Shown: piece by piece, positions 36,558-44,224 of the stretch
How positions within the stretch are numbered: position 1 is the stretch's first letter
Layout of the letters: every line of letters begins with the position of its first letter
Origin: Candidatus Planktophila lacus
GTDB lineage: Bacteria > Actinomycetota > Actinomycetes > Nanopelagicales > Nanopelagicaceae
Assembly (NCBI RefSeq): GCF_002288385.1
Contig: NZ_CP016783.1
Location: 744,001-808,000 of the forward strand
Reading direction: 5' to 3'
DNA: 64,000 nt
Notes under the pieces: model-generated
What the model saw: only the letters and a program-made list of their open reading frames with translations
Databases searched by the model: none
What the model was told of the DNA's origin: nothing
Translations under genes and position numbers: made by a program

Positions 36558-37303
36558 GCTGCGCTCGCCTTCAGAGTTTCGAGATAAGCCTTATATTCGG
36601 CAACTGTTACAACTTTTACCGTAAAGAGCATCTGTGAGTGATTACGTCCGCAGAGAATGTTGCATCGACCTGGATATGTGCCCAATTTATTTGCGGTGAA
36701 TTCAAGGCTATTTGTTACACCCGGCAGGTTTTGCATCTGAATCATAAATGCAGGAATCCAGAAACCATGAACAACATCGTTGGATTCAATTGTGTAGCGA
36801 ACCTTTTCGCCGATCGGTACTACCAAAGTTGGAGGCTGCGCTGGAGTTCCAGTAACAACTGCCTTTGGTCCCGCCTCAGGATAACTAAACTGCCATGACC
36901 ATTGGAATCCATTTACTGTGATTTCATGGGCGTAGGTTGATGTCTTCTCAACAATTTTCTCTTGCTTCACTGCGGTGTAATAGAAGAGAACTGCAACGAT
37001 GATAAATGGAATTATCGTGTAAGCAATTTCTACAGGAATGTTGTACTGAGTCTGCTTTGGGAATTCACCTTTACTGGCTTTAGCGCGATGGAAAATCGCT
37101 GGCCAGATAATCAGTACAAATGTAATTACACCAACTACGCCGCCAGCAATCCATGCTCCCTGCCAGAGTGAAAGTGAGATGTCATTAACGCTTGATAAAC
37201 CCTCTTCATATCCAAGGCCAGAGACTTTGGAGCAACCGCTAAGCAGAAGTGTTAGCGGAGCGGCTAGAAGAACCAGAGCGCGCGAGCGTTTTTGAGCGAA
37301 CAT
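36554..37303 (-). CDS. ctaC: Cytochrome c oxidase subunit II (lipoprotein)
   Basis: CuA-bearing subunit, 249 residues. A lipoprotein signal ([17 protein letters not shown]) places a lipobox cysteine near residue 24. Two transmembrane helices follow ([20 protein letters not shown] and [20 protein letters not shown]), then the cupredoxin domain. CuA ligands are in [16 protein letters not shown] (two Cys, His, Met) plus the His in [19 protein letters not shown] seven bases before the ATG indicates a leaderless mRNA, divergent from the cysteine-desulfurase-like gene. Confidence 0.96.
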   Translation of the reverse strand: MFAQKRSRALVLLAAPLTLLLSGCSKVSGLGYEEGLSSVNDISLSLWQGAWIAGGVVGVITFVLIIWPAIFHRAKASKGEFPKQTQYNIPVEIAYTIIPFIIVAVLFYYTAVKQEKIVEKTSTYAHEITVNGFQWSWQFSYPEAGPKAVVTGTPAQPPTLVVPIGEKVRYTIESNDVVHGFWIPAFMIQMQNLPGVTNSLEFTANKLGTYPGRCNILCGRNHSQMLFTVKVVTVAEYKAYLETLKASAA

Positions 37304-37310
37304 AAGGCTA

Positions 37311-37316
37311 AGGATA
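37311..37316 (-). promoter_or_regulatory. Leaderless -10 box for ctaCDF
   Basis: TATCCT on the minus strand, seven bases (TAGCCTT) before the ctaC ATG. Confidence 0.5.
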
Positions 37317-37349
37317 GTCGGCTAATTCGGAGTTAGTCGCATTGGCTAG

Positions 37350-37355
37350 TAGCGT
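37350..37355 (+). promoter_or_regulatory. Leaderless -10 box for the desulfurase-like gene
   Basis: TAGCGT, seven bases (TCGCTAG) before the GTG at 37363. Confidence 0.5.
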
Positions 37356-37362
37356 TCGCTAG

Positions 37363-38430
37363 GTGGTACGAGTCACAGGAAACTTTCAATCAGAGACAGC
37401 ACTCAATTCCCTTGCTGCCCAAGCCTTTCTCGCTGCCTTAGATAGCGGATGGGCCGACCCGAAGAAGATAGGGCAATCGCCTAGTCGCGCCGCCAACCTG
37501 AGAACAAACGCCCTCGAATCTCTCGCGACAAATTTAGGATTGAAAGCAGATCAAATTGAAATTTCAGGTGAAGTTGGGCTTGGCTATTTTCTTTCTCTGG
37601 GAGGTTTCTTAGCGCCACAACGAAAACTTTTCTATGGAGCTGGAGATAGATCAGGTGTGATCGCAACAGCCAGATCGCATCTAGGCGACTCTCAGATTAT
37701 TCCACTCTCCCGCGAAGGAACCTTAGATTTCTCTGCCGTTGAGTTGACTACCAATTCGGTGCTTTCATTTCAATTAGCAAATGGTGAAACTGGCGCCATA
37801 AACCAAGTTCCAGAGCAACTGCCAAACGATCTCTTGATTGCAATCGATGCCACCGCCTCTGGAGCTCGTGAACCGCTTCCCGAAAAGTGGAGTAGCGCGG
37901 TCTTTGATTCAAGAGCATGGGAAGGGCCGGCTGGTCTCGCCGTCGTTGCAATCGCAGATTCCGCTAACTGGAAGAATCCGCTCCCCCATATATCTGCAGT
38001 TCGCAGGACCTACGGAACATTCTCGTTACCGCTATTGATTGCTAGCGCTGTAGCGCTTGAGAATTTCAAACCTGGCGATAAAAATATAAGGCAAATGAGC
38101 GCAAAGATACGCTCCAATATATCGCGCGAGATTCCGGGTGCCCGCATTGCGGGAGATTTAGAAAATTCCATGGCGCACTTAACATCCTTAGTTATTCCAG
38201 GTTGCAATGGAGAAGAGATACTTCGCGGCTTAAGCGCCCGTGGCCTATCAGTTGATTCGGGCTCGGCATGTACTGCAATGAATCTGCAACCTAGCCATGT
38301 CTTAGCGGCTATGGGGCTACCAACCGATGGAAATATCCGAATAACTTTGCACGCAGAAACTACTGCAGAAGAAGTTGAATTACTGATTAACGCTTTGGTA
38401 GATGAGGTTCGATCTCAGCAGCAGCGCTAG
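37363..38430 (+). CDS. Cysteine desulfurase-like protein lacking the PLP lysine
   Basis: A 355-residue protein of the NifS/IscS aminotransferase class V fold. The fold marks are LIAIDATASG (Asp162, PLP ring), GPAGLAVVAI after the cofactor site, and the catalytic cysteine loop VDSGSACTAMNLQPSHVLAA (Cys303). The SAHK segment that normally carries the PLP Schiff-base lysine reads DSRAWEGPAG, with Ala185 at the lysine and Arg184 at the histidine position. The ring-stacking histidine also looks like Arg96. It may bind sulfur without PLP chemistry, act as a partner of a true desulfurase, or have another role. Its 3' end overlaps the kinase gene by 44 bp. GTG start. Confidence 0.78.
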   Translation: MVRVTGNFQSETALNSLAAQAFLAALDSGWADPKKIGQSPSRAANLRTNALESLATNLGLKADQIEISGEVGLGYFLSLGGFLAPQRKLFYGAGDRSGVIATARSHLGDSQIIPLSREGTLDFSAVELTTNSVLSFQLANGETGAINQVPEQLPNDLLIAIDATASGAREPLPEKWSSAVFDSRAWEGPAGLAVVAIADSANWKNPLPHISAVRRTYGTFSLPLLIASAVALENFKPGDKNIRQMSAKIRSNISREIPGARIAGDLENSMAHLTSLVIPGCNGEEILRGLSARGLSVDSGSACTAMNLQPSHVLAAMGLPTDGNIRITLHAETTAEEVELLINALVDEVRSQQQR

Positions 38431-39367
38431 CGCCGTATGCGTCTTTAAAGCGCGTTAAAAATTCGGCTGATGTAAAGCGATACTCCTGTGTACCGGTTGT
38501 TTCAATTACATAGGTAGCAATCATCGAACCTAGTTGTGCACATCTTTCGTGGCTTAAGCCCCAGGCCAATCCAGCAACAAATCCAGATCTAAATGAATCT
38601 CCAACACCGGTTGGGTCGGTCTTTGATTTCTCTTTCGGACAGGTAACTTTAATTGTTTCACCAGTTAGAGATTCAACTCTTGCACCTTCCGAGCCAAGAG
38701 TTACAACGCGATACTTAACTTGCTCGAGAATTTCGCGATCGCTCCAACCGGTTTTTTGAATTGCTAGCGCTAGCTCGTACTCATTTAAAAATAGGTAAGT
38801 AGCACCTGTTATAAGTTGCTTAATCTCTTCGCCACTCATGCGTGCCATTTGTTGTGAAGGATCAGCTGCTATAGCAATTCCCTCCTTGCGGGCTACCTCA
38901 GAATGGCGCAGCATCGCTTCTGGGTCATCAGGAGAAATAACAATTAGATCTAACTTTCCGGTCTTTTCCATGATTGGTGACAGTTCGATATTGCGCGCTT
39001 CTGACATTGCACCAGGAAAGAAAGATGCGATCTGATTTAACTCGGTATCTGTCGTCACCATGAAGTGAGCCGTGTGAAGAGTTTTAGAGACTAAAACATG
39101 CGACGTATCGACGCCGTGACGCACCAACCAAGCGTCATAATCTGGCCAATCGATTCCAACTGCGGCGATCAAAATTGGATTAAGGCCGAGTGAACCCATA
39201 CCGAATGCGATATTTGCTGCGCATCCCCCACGGCGAACTTCCAGGCCATCTACGAGAAATGAGAGGGAAACTTTTTCAAGTGATCCGGCAACGAGTGAGT
39301 CGGTGAACTTTCCAGAGAAAGTCATCAGGTGATCTAGACCAACCGAACCGGCAACGCCAATCTTCAT
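38387..39367 (-). CDS. PfkB family carbohydrate/nucleoside kinase
   Basis: A 326-residue ribokinase-fold kinase. GGCAANIAFGMGSLGLNPIL is the N-terminal signature, and SKTDPTGVGDSFRSGFVAG the C-terminal one with the catalytic Asp and anion-hole glycines. The position between ctaC and erpA matches the actinobacterial CbhK gene (annotated carbohydrate or adenosine kinase). The sequence does not decide between adenosine and a sugar. The last 44 bp overlap the end of the desulfurase-like gene on the opposite strand. Confidence 0.86.
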   Translation of the reverse strand: MKIGVAGSVGLDHLMTFSGKFTDSLVAGSLEKVSLSFLVDGLEVRRGGCAANIAFGMGSLGLNPILIAAVGIDWPDYDAWLVRHGVDTSHVLVSKTLHTAHFMVTTDTELNQIASFFPGAMSEARNIELSPIMEKTGKLDLIVISPDDPEAMLRHSEVARKEGIAIAADPSQQMARMSGEEIKQLITGATYLFLNEYELALAIQKTGWSDREILEQVKYRVVTLGSEGARVESLTGETIKVTCPKEKSKTDPTGVGDSFRSGFVAGLAWGLSHERCAQLGSMIATYVIETTGTQEYRFTSAEFLTRFKDAYGASAAAEIEPHLPKR

Positions 39368-39406
39368 GCAGCCACCATCGCAGTTAACAACAAGTTGAAA
39401 GTGTCT

Positions 39407-39778
39407 TTAGTTGAAAGAATCGCCGCAGGCGCAAGATCCGCCAGCGTTTGGATTATCGATTGTGAAGCCCTGCTTCTCAATCGTGTCAACGAAATCAATT
39501 GAGGCGCCCATTAAATATGGATCGCTCATCTTGTCTACAACAACTTTTACAGTTCCGAATTGATGTGAGATATCGCCTTCTTGATCGCGATCATCGAAGT
39601 AGAGCTGGTAGCGCAAGCCCGAACAACCACCTGGCTGTACTGCAACGCGGAGATAGAGATCATCGCGACCTTCTTGAGCAAGGAGCGCTGCAACCTTGGC
39701 TGCGGCAACTTCTGTCAGGACGATAGGGCCAGTCGATGCTGGCGCTTCTGTTGTTGAGTTCGATGTCTCTGTAGTCAT
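39407..39778 (-). CDS. erpA: Iron-sulfur cluster insertion protein ErpA-like (A-type carrier)
   Basis: A-type Fe-S carrier of 123 residues. The three conserved cysteines are in QPGGCSGLRYQLYFD and NAGGSCACGDSFN. A short N-terminal Ser/Thr-rich extension precedes the domain. It likely delivers clusters to targets such as NadA, its divergent neighbour 67 bp away, or LipA further along. TAGTCT lies six bases before the ATG. Confidence 0.93.
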   Translation of the reverse strand: MTTETSNSTTEAPASTGPIVLTEVAAAKVAALLAQEGRDDLYLRVAVQPGGCSGLRYQLYFDDRDQEGDISHQFGTVKVVVDKMSDPYLMGASIDFVDTIEKQGFTIDNPNAGGSCACGDSFN

Positions 39779-39784
39779 GGGTAA

Positions 39785-39790
39785 AGACTA
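39785..39790 (-). promoter_or_regulatory. Leaderless -10 box for erpA
   Basis: TAGTCT on the minus strand, six bases (TTACCC) before the erpA ATG. Confidence 0.5.
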
Positions 39791-39822
39791 CCTGCCGCTT
39801 ACTGTCGATGCGACAGCAAGGC

Positions 39823-39828
39823 TATAAA
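39823..39828 (+). promoter_or_regulatory. -10 box for nadA
   Basis: TATAAA overlaps the most upstream ATG (39828), so that ATG probably lies before the transcription start. The ATG at 39846 would then be about ten bases into the message. Confidence 0.45.
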
Positions 39829-39845
39829 TGCGCGAGAATGTGTCC

Positions 39846-41006
39846 ATGTCCACACCTGCTCGTTCAACTTCGCTGACTGACCTGCTGCTTCTTGGGCAAG
39901 GTCGAGATCTGGCATCTGAGCGAGGCGTCTCCTGTACTGGCGAACTACCAGAGGCGAGTGATCCTGATTTAATCTCCAGAGCAAGGGCTGCTCGCGCCGC
40001 ACTTGGCGATCGCGCCCTTGTTTTGGGCCATCACTATCAGCGAGATGAAGTAATTGAATTTGCAGATGTAACTGGTGATTCATTTAAGTTGGCACAAGCT
40101 GCGGCAGCACAATCGGGCGCCGAGTACATAATCTTCTGCGGTGTTCACTTCATGGCCGAAAGCGCTGACATTCTGACTTCAAATAAACAGAAGGTAATTC
40201 TTCCTGATCTCGCTGCCGGTTGTTCGATGGCTGATATGGCGACAGCAAATCAAGTTACCCAATGCTGGAGAGATCTCGAAGAAGTTGGCGTAGCCGATAA
40301 AACAATTCCAGTCACATATATGAATTCATCTGCAGCGATTAAGAGTTTTACTGGCGAACATGGCGGAACGATTTGTACGTCATCTAATGCCAAGAAGAGT
40401 ATGGAATGGGCGCTTTCCAAGGGCGAGAAAATTCTCTTCCTTCCCGATCAGCACCTCGGTCGAAATACAGCAGTCCTTTCGCTAGGCCTAACTCTGGATG
40501 ATTGCGTTCTCTGGAATCCTTGGAAGCCAATGGGTGGGTTAACTCCTGAAGAAATTCGTGGAGCCAAGATAATTTTATGGCGCGGACATTGTTCTGTGCA
40601 CGGGCGCTTCACTTTGGAATCTGTGAACGAGGTGAGAAAACAAGTTCCAGGGGTGAAGGTTCTAGTTCATCCAGAGTGCCAACATGAAGTTGTTGCTGCG
40701 GCCGATGTCGTTGGCAGCACCGAGATGATCATCAAAACTGTCGAGCAATCCCCTGCAGGGAGCGCTTGGGCGATTGGTACCGAGCTAAATTTGGTTTCAC
40801 GCCTTGCCAAAGCCCACCCTGATAAGAAAATTGTCTTTCTGGATAAGACCGTTTGCTATTGCTCAACGATGAATCGAATTGATCTTCCACATCTGGTTTG
40901 GGCGATGGAATCGTTAGTTGACGGCCACGTTGTAAACCAGATTAGCGTTGCCCCAGAAGTTGCCAAGTACTCCAAACTCGCACTCGAGCAGATGCTCGCC
41001 CTATAG
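39846..41006 (+). CDS. nadA: Quinolinate synthase
   Basis: 4Fe-4S enzyme condensing iminoaspartate and dihydroxyacetone phosphate to quinolinate in de novo NAD synthesis. Cysteine ligands are visible in IIFCGVHFMAESADIL, HGGTICTSSNAK (alternate), and VHPECQHEVVAAADVVGS, with DKTVCYCSTMNRI further on. LGHHYQRDEVIEFADVTGDS is the N-terminal active-site stretch. I choose ATG 39846 (386 residues) over ATG 39828, because TATAAA overlaps the latter. No nadB or nadC is in the window. Confidence 0.92.
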   Translation: MSTPARSTSLTDLLLLGQGRDLASERGVSCTGELPEASDPDLISRARAARAALGDRALVLGHHYQRDEVIEFADVTGDSFKLAQAAAAQSGAEYIIFCGVHFMAESADILTSNKQKVILPDLAAGCSMADMATANQVTQCWRDLEEVGVADKTIPVTYMNSSAAIKSFTGEHGGTICTSSNAKKSMEWALSKGEKILFLPDQHLGRNTAVLSLGLTLDDCVLWNPWKPMGGLTPEEIRGAKIILWRGHCSVHGRFTLESVNEVRKQVPGVKVLVHPECQHEVVAAADVVGSTEMIIKTVEQSPAGSAWAIGTELNLVSRLAKAHPDKKIVFLDKTVCYCSTMNRIDLPHLVWAMESLVDGHVVNQISVAPEVAKYSKLALEQMLAL

Positions 41007-41007
41007 T
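41002..41007 (+). promoter_or_regulatory. Leaderless -10 box for the DUF3043 gene
   Basis: TATAGT, six bases (TTGCCC) before the ATG at 41014, and overlapping the nadA stop codon. Confidence 0.5.
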
Positions 41008-41013
41008 TTGCCC

Positions 41014-41550
41014 ATGACTTCTACTCCAGAAAATAGCCAGAAAAAAGGTCGTCCGACTCCAAAGCGAAAAGAAGCGCAAGCGGCGACGAAAGTTTCCTCA
41101 CTAGCGCCAGCATCAACCAAGGCAGAGAAGAAGCGCTCTAAAGATCAAGCACGCGCGGCTCGTCTCTTGCAGCGTCAGGCTTATTTACGCGGCGATGAGA
41201 ATGCGCTCCCAATGCGTGATCGCGGACCAGAAAAGAAATTTGTTAGAAATTACATCGATACCCGTCGTTCGATCGGTGAATATTTCCTTCCAATCATCGG
41301 CTTTGTGTTAATTCTTTCGCTCATCCCGCTAAGTGTTTTTGCTGTGGCTGGAATCGTGATTATGTATAGCGTTCTTCTCTTCTCAATCATCGATGGATTC
41401 TTCTTATCTCGCAAAATTAAAGCCGAAGTCACCGAGCGCTTCCCAGATAAAAGCACCAAAGGACTTGGGCTTTATGGATGGCTGCGTTCTACACAGATGC
41501 GACGTATGCGCGCACCTAAGCCACAAGTAAAAGCTGGAGATAAGGTTTAA
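41014..41550 (+). CDS. DUF3043 membrane protein
   Basis: A 178-residue protein of the actinobacterial DUF3043 family. The N-terminus is basic and disordered (GRPTPKRKEAQAATKV), then RDRGPEKKFVRNYIDTRRSI, a characteristic family stretch, leads to two transmembrane helices (YFLPIIGFVLILSLIPLSVF and GIVIMYSVLLFSIIDGFFL). The C-terminus is basic and cytoplasmic. I start at 41014; the frame is open to 40948 but that would overlap nadA, and TATAGT six bases before 41014 fits a leaderless start. Function unknown. Confidence 0.85.
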   Translation: MTSTPENSQKKGRPTPKRKEAQAATKVSSLAPASTKAEKKRSKDQARAARLLQRQAYLRGDENALPMRDRGPEKKFVRNYIDTRRSIGEYFLPIIGFVLILSLIPLSVFAVAGIVIMYSVLLFSIIDGFFLSRKIKAEVTERFPDKSTKGLGLYGWLRSTQMRRMRAPKPQVKAGDKV

Positions 41551-41551
41551 C

Positions 41552-42565
41552 TCAAGCCCTAGGATTTGGGCTTTTAGTCTCTTTTGGATCAGTCGTCGGA
41601 ATATTGCCGAGCGCCTTATCAATAGCGTGCATAACATCGGCAGATAACTTCACTCCCGATGCCTTTACATTCTCTTTAACCTGAGCTGGCTTGGTTGCTC
41701 CCATAATTGCGCTAGAAACATTTGAGTTCTGCAGAACCCAAGCGATTGATAGTTGACCCATCGTTAAATCTAGGTCACGGGCTATCGGGGCTAAATTCTG
41801 AACTGCGCTAAGTACATCATCGCGCATCCAGCGCGAGATCATATCTGCGCCGGATTTCTTATCTGTTGCGCGAGAACCCACTGGCGGTTTCTTACCTGGC
41901 AGATACTTTCCAGTTAGTACGCCTTGCGCCATAGGTGACCAAACAATCTGTCCGATTCCTTCGCGCTTACTAAGTGGAACAACTTCGGTTTCGATAACGC
42001 GCCAAAGTGCAGAGTATTGCGGTTGGCTAGATACAAATCGGTTGTAACCCTTGGCATCTTGAATGCGCAGCGCATCTGCGATCTGCTTAGCGTTCCATTC
42101 AGAGAAACCTATGTAATGAACTTTTCCAGCGCGAATCAAATCATCGAAGGCGCTCAGTGACTCTTCTAGTGGGGTTTCATAGTCAAAGCGATGCATCTGG
42201 TAAAGATCGATGTGATCGGTATTGAGGCGCTTTAGCGAAGCGTTGCAGGACTCAATAATGTGTTTACGCGATAAACCGCGATCGTTTTTGCCAGAACCAG
42301 TTGGCCAATAAACCTTGGTAAATAGCTCATAGGATTCACGCTTGATTCCCTTGAGAGCGCGCCCTAATACTGATTCAGCTTTAGTTGCTGCATATACATC
42401 TGCAGTATCAAATGTTGTGATGCCCAGGTCGTAGGCAGTGCGCACGCACTTAACGGCCGCATCTGCTTCAACCTGAGATCCGTGGGTAATCCAATTTCCA
42501 TAAGAAATCTCTGAGACATACATTCCTGAACTGCCGAGGCGACGATATTCCATGGGCGAAACCAT
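41552..42565 (-). CDS. Aldo/keto reductase
   Basis: A 337-residue NADPH-dependent TIM-barrel reductase, of the potassium-channel-beta-like type (MEYRRLGSSGMYVSEISYG). The tetrad is visible as Asp and Tyr in TTFDTADVYAATKAESV, Lys in SYELFTKVYW and His in IDLYQMHRFDYET. The cofactor-binding region SAIMGATKPAQVKENV is near the C-terminus. Two in-frame ATGs exist (42565 and 42553); TATCAG nine bases before 42565 makes that a possible leaderless start, while MEYRRLG at 42553 is the family-typical beginning. It stops 1 bp after the DUF3043 gene on the other strand. Confidence 0.9.
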   Translation of the reverse strand: MVSPMEYRRLGSSGMYVSEISYGNWITHGSQVEADAAVKCVRTAYDLGITTFDTADVYAATKAESVLGRALKGIKRESYELFTKVYWPTGSGKNDRGLSRKHIIESCNASLKRLNTDHIDLYQMHRFDYETPLEESLSAFDDLIRAGKVHYIGFSEWNAKQIADALRIQDAKGYNRFVSSQPQYSALWRVIETEVVPLSKREGIGQIVWSPMAQGVLTGKYLPGKKPPVGSRATDKKSGADMISRWMRDDVLSAVQNLAPIARDLDLTMGQLSIAWVLQNSNVSSAIMGATKPAQVKENVKASGVKLSADVMHAIDKALGNIPTTDPKETKSPNPRA

Positions 42566-42635
42566 ACCCCCACTCTGATACAGCTTGGCCTTAATTGGCG
42601 TGGTGAATTGCTATCGCGAGTAACCTATGGTTTTC

Positions 42636-42770
42636 TTCGCAGGTACCTACAACTCAATAGCAATACTTTCTCTTGAGGGGAAGTCGGTGAAAATCCGACG
42701 CTGACCCGCAACCGTAAGAGTTCCTTGGCGATAAAAGCGCCACTAGAACTTAAGTCGGATTACCTCACCA
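42636..42770 (+). ncRNA. Cobalamin (B12) riboswitch aptamer
   Basis: Core elements of the B12 aptamer in order: GCAGGTACCT at the left, GGGGAAGTCGGTGAAAATCC (the conserved GGGAA and the P3-P4 hairpin TCGG/CCGA), CTGACCCGCAACCGTAAG (the B12 box region), a variable P7/P8 hairpin (GGCG/CGCC around 42727-42742), and the closing AAGTCGGATTACCTCACC. The 125 bases between it and the start codon hold the switch region. Boundaries are by eye, within about 10 bases. Confidence 0.92.
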
Positions 42771-42790
42771 GAAAGCGTAATTGACCAACA

Positions 42791-42865
42791 CCCGCCGAGG
42801 TTTGCGGGGCGTAGTCTCAAGAAAAAGTAGATTCAATACTTTTATTGCGCTACCCCTGTGAGACT
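42791..42865 (+). promoter_or_regulatory. Riboswitch expression platform with competing hairpins
   Basis: Inverted repeats after the aptamer: CCCGC (42791-42795) with GCGGG (42804-42808); GGG plus GTAG (42807-42814, one bulged C) with CTACCCC (42850-42856); AGTCTCA (42813-42819) with TGAGACT (42859-42865); and AAAAGTA (42823-42829) with TACTTTT (42837-42843). The first and second share GGG, and the second and third share AG, so they cannot all form together. Neither a T-tract terminator nor a clear Shine-Dalgarno is evident. Confidence 0.45.
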
Positions 42866-42895
42866 CTGACTTTCTAGAGAGGCTCCACAGTAAAA

Positions 42896-43459
42896 ATGTT
42901 TAACTTAAAATTGTCTAACGTAAAATCATCTCGCAAGTTCAGCCCAACGTTATTTGTTCTAGCCCTCGTTGCTGCTCAAATAATTCCAGTTGCTTCAGCC
43001 AACGCTGCCGATAAAGGTTGGCGTTACTGGGGTTATTACCAAGCAGCTCCAGGAGCAACGAAGTGGACCGCTGCAATGACCGGACCAACAGTAGATATTG
43101 AAGATGGCGCCGTTGAAGGCTGGTCATTTGTATTCAGCAGCGATGACATCCCATCGACTCCCCCATCAGCCAAACCAAACTTTGCGTCGATCTGCGGAAA
43201 AACAAAGGCTGATGAAGATACAAAGCGGATCGCCCTGGTGATTGACTTCGGCTCCAAGTCATACGCCCCCAAGGGTGAAAAGGTAAAGAAGCCAATATCG
43301 ATGTGTGTTCGCACCGCAAAGACTTCGCAAGGTATCGATGTTCTCGGAATGGCCGTCAAGGTGCGCGCCGCAAAGAGCGGACTCATCTGCGGTCTAAATG
43401 GTTACCCAGCAAAAGAGTGCGGTTCTGAAATAGCAACGCCTGCTTCACTTAAGAAGTAA
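42896..43459 (+). CDS. Secreted protein of the cobalamin ECF operon (SCO2322-like)
   Basis: A 187-residue exported protein. A basic N-terminus leads to the signal segment FSPTLFVLALVAAQIIPVAS, with cleavage probably after ANA (ANAADKG). No lipobox, LPxTG or C-terminal helix is seen, so it should be released to the outside or be loosely held. Four cysteines occur in SICGKTKAD, ISMCVRTAK, LICGLNGYP and KECGSE. Only riboswitch DNA lies before it, and the three ECF genes follow at once. It resembles what I recall as the SCO2322 family, found beside ECF genes in actinobacteria. Binding of corrinoids is a guess from context. Confidence 0.75.
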   Translation: MFNLKLSNVKSSRKFSPTLFVLALVAAQIIPVASANAADKGWRYWGYYQAAPGATKWTAAMTGPTVDIEDGAVEGWSFVFSSDDIPSTPPSAKPNFASICGKTKADEDTKRIALVIDFGSKSYAPKGEKVKKPISMCVRTAKTSQGIDVLGMAVKVRAAKSGLICGLNGYPAKECGSEIATPASLKK

Positions 43460-43477
43460 GAAAAGCGCCTAACTGTT

Positions 43478-44224
43478 ATGAAATCGCTGCACCCGCTTAC
43501 TTGGTGGCTTTGGAGTATCGCTTTAATTGTCACGGTCATTCGTGCCGATAGCGCTCTCTATGCTGCTTTGGTTATTGCGGGTGCAGCGCTCATAGTTTGG
43601 CGCTGGGCTGGAGATTTTCCTTGGTCGAAGAGTTTTTGGTTCTCGCTTCGCTTGGGAGCCTTTATTTTGATTGTCCGAGCGGTCACAGGTGTATTAATCG
43701 GTGTACCAGTTCCTGGCACCAAAATAGTTGAACTACCGATTCTTCCTCTGCCGGATTGGATGGCGGGCATCCGCATTGGCGGCGTTATTAACCAAGAACG
43801 ACTTTTCTCATCACTACATGAGGGCTTGATCATTGTTGCAGTTATCGCACTCTTTGGAGCGGCGGTATCACTTACCAGTCCTCATAAAATGTTGCGAGTG
43901 CTTCCCGTAATCGTTTATGAATTTGGGGTTGCGATTGTTATTGCAACCTCATCACTTCCACAACTTGTCGCTAGTTACTCGCGAATCAAACGCGCGCGAA
44001 TTCTAAGAGGCGATGAGAAACCAAAGTTTAAATCCATCGCTCTGCCACTCTTGGAAGAGGCTTTAGCAAAGTCGCTCGATCTTGCAGCAGCGATGGATTC
44101 GCGCGGGTATGGCGTAAGTCGAGTTCGCTCCAGGTATCGCCCGATCAAGTGGCGCTCAGCCGATACTGCGATTTTCTCTAGTGGCCTCGTTCTTCTTGGT
44201 CTTGTTTGGTCAGTGACTTCATGA
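43478..44224 (+). CDS. ECF transporter transmembrane T component
   Basis: EcfT/CbiQ family, 248 residues, the coupling membrane subunit of an energy-coupling-factor importer. About five helices are seen (LWSIALIVTVIRADSALYA, VIAGAALIVWRWAG, and others). The coupling helices carry the two Ala-Arg-Gly-type motifs, here RIKRARILRGDEKPKF and AAMDSRGYGVSRVR. It is coupled by ATGA to the ATPase and 18 bp after the secreted protein. Confidence 0.9.
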   Translation: MKSLHPLTWWLWSIALIVTVIRADSALYAALVIAGAALIVWRWAGDFPWSKSFWFSLRLGAFILIVRAVTGVLIGVPVPGTKIVELPILPLPDWMAGIRIGGVINQERLFSSLHEGLIIVAVIALFGAAVSLTSPHKMLRVLPVIVYEFGVAIVIATSSLPQLVASYSRIKRARILRGDEKPKFKSIALPLLEEALAKSLDLAAAMDSRGYGVSRVRSRYRPIKWRSADTAIFSSGLVLLGLVWSVTS

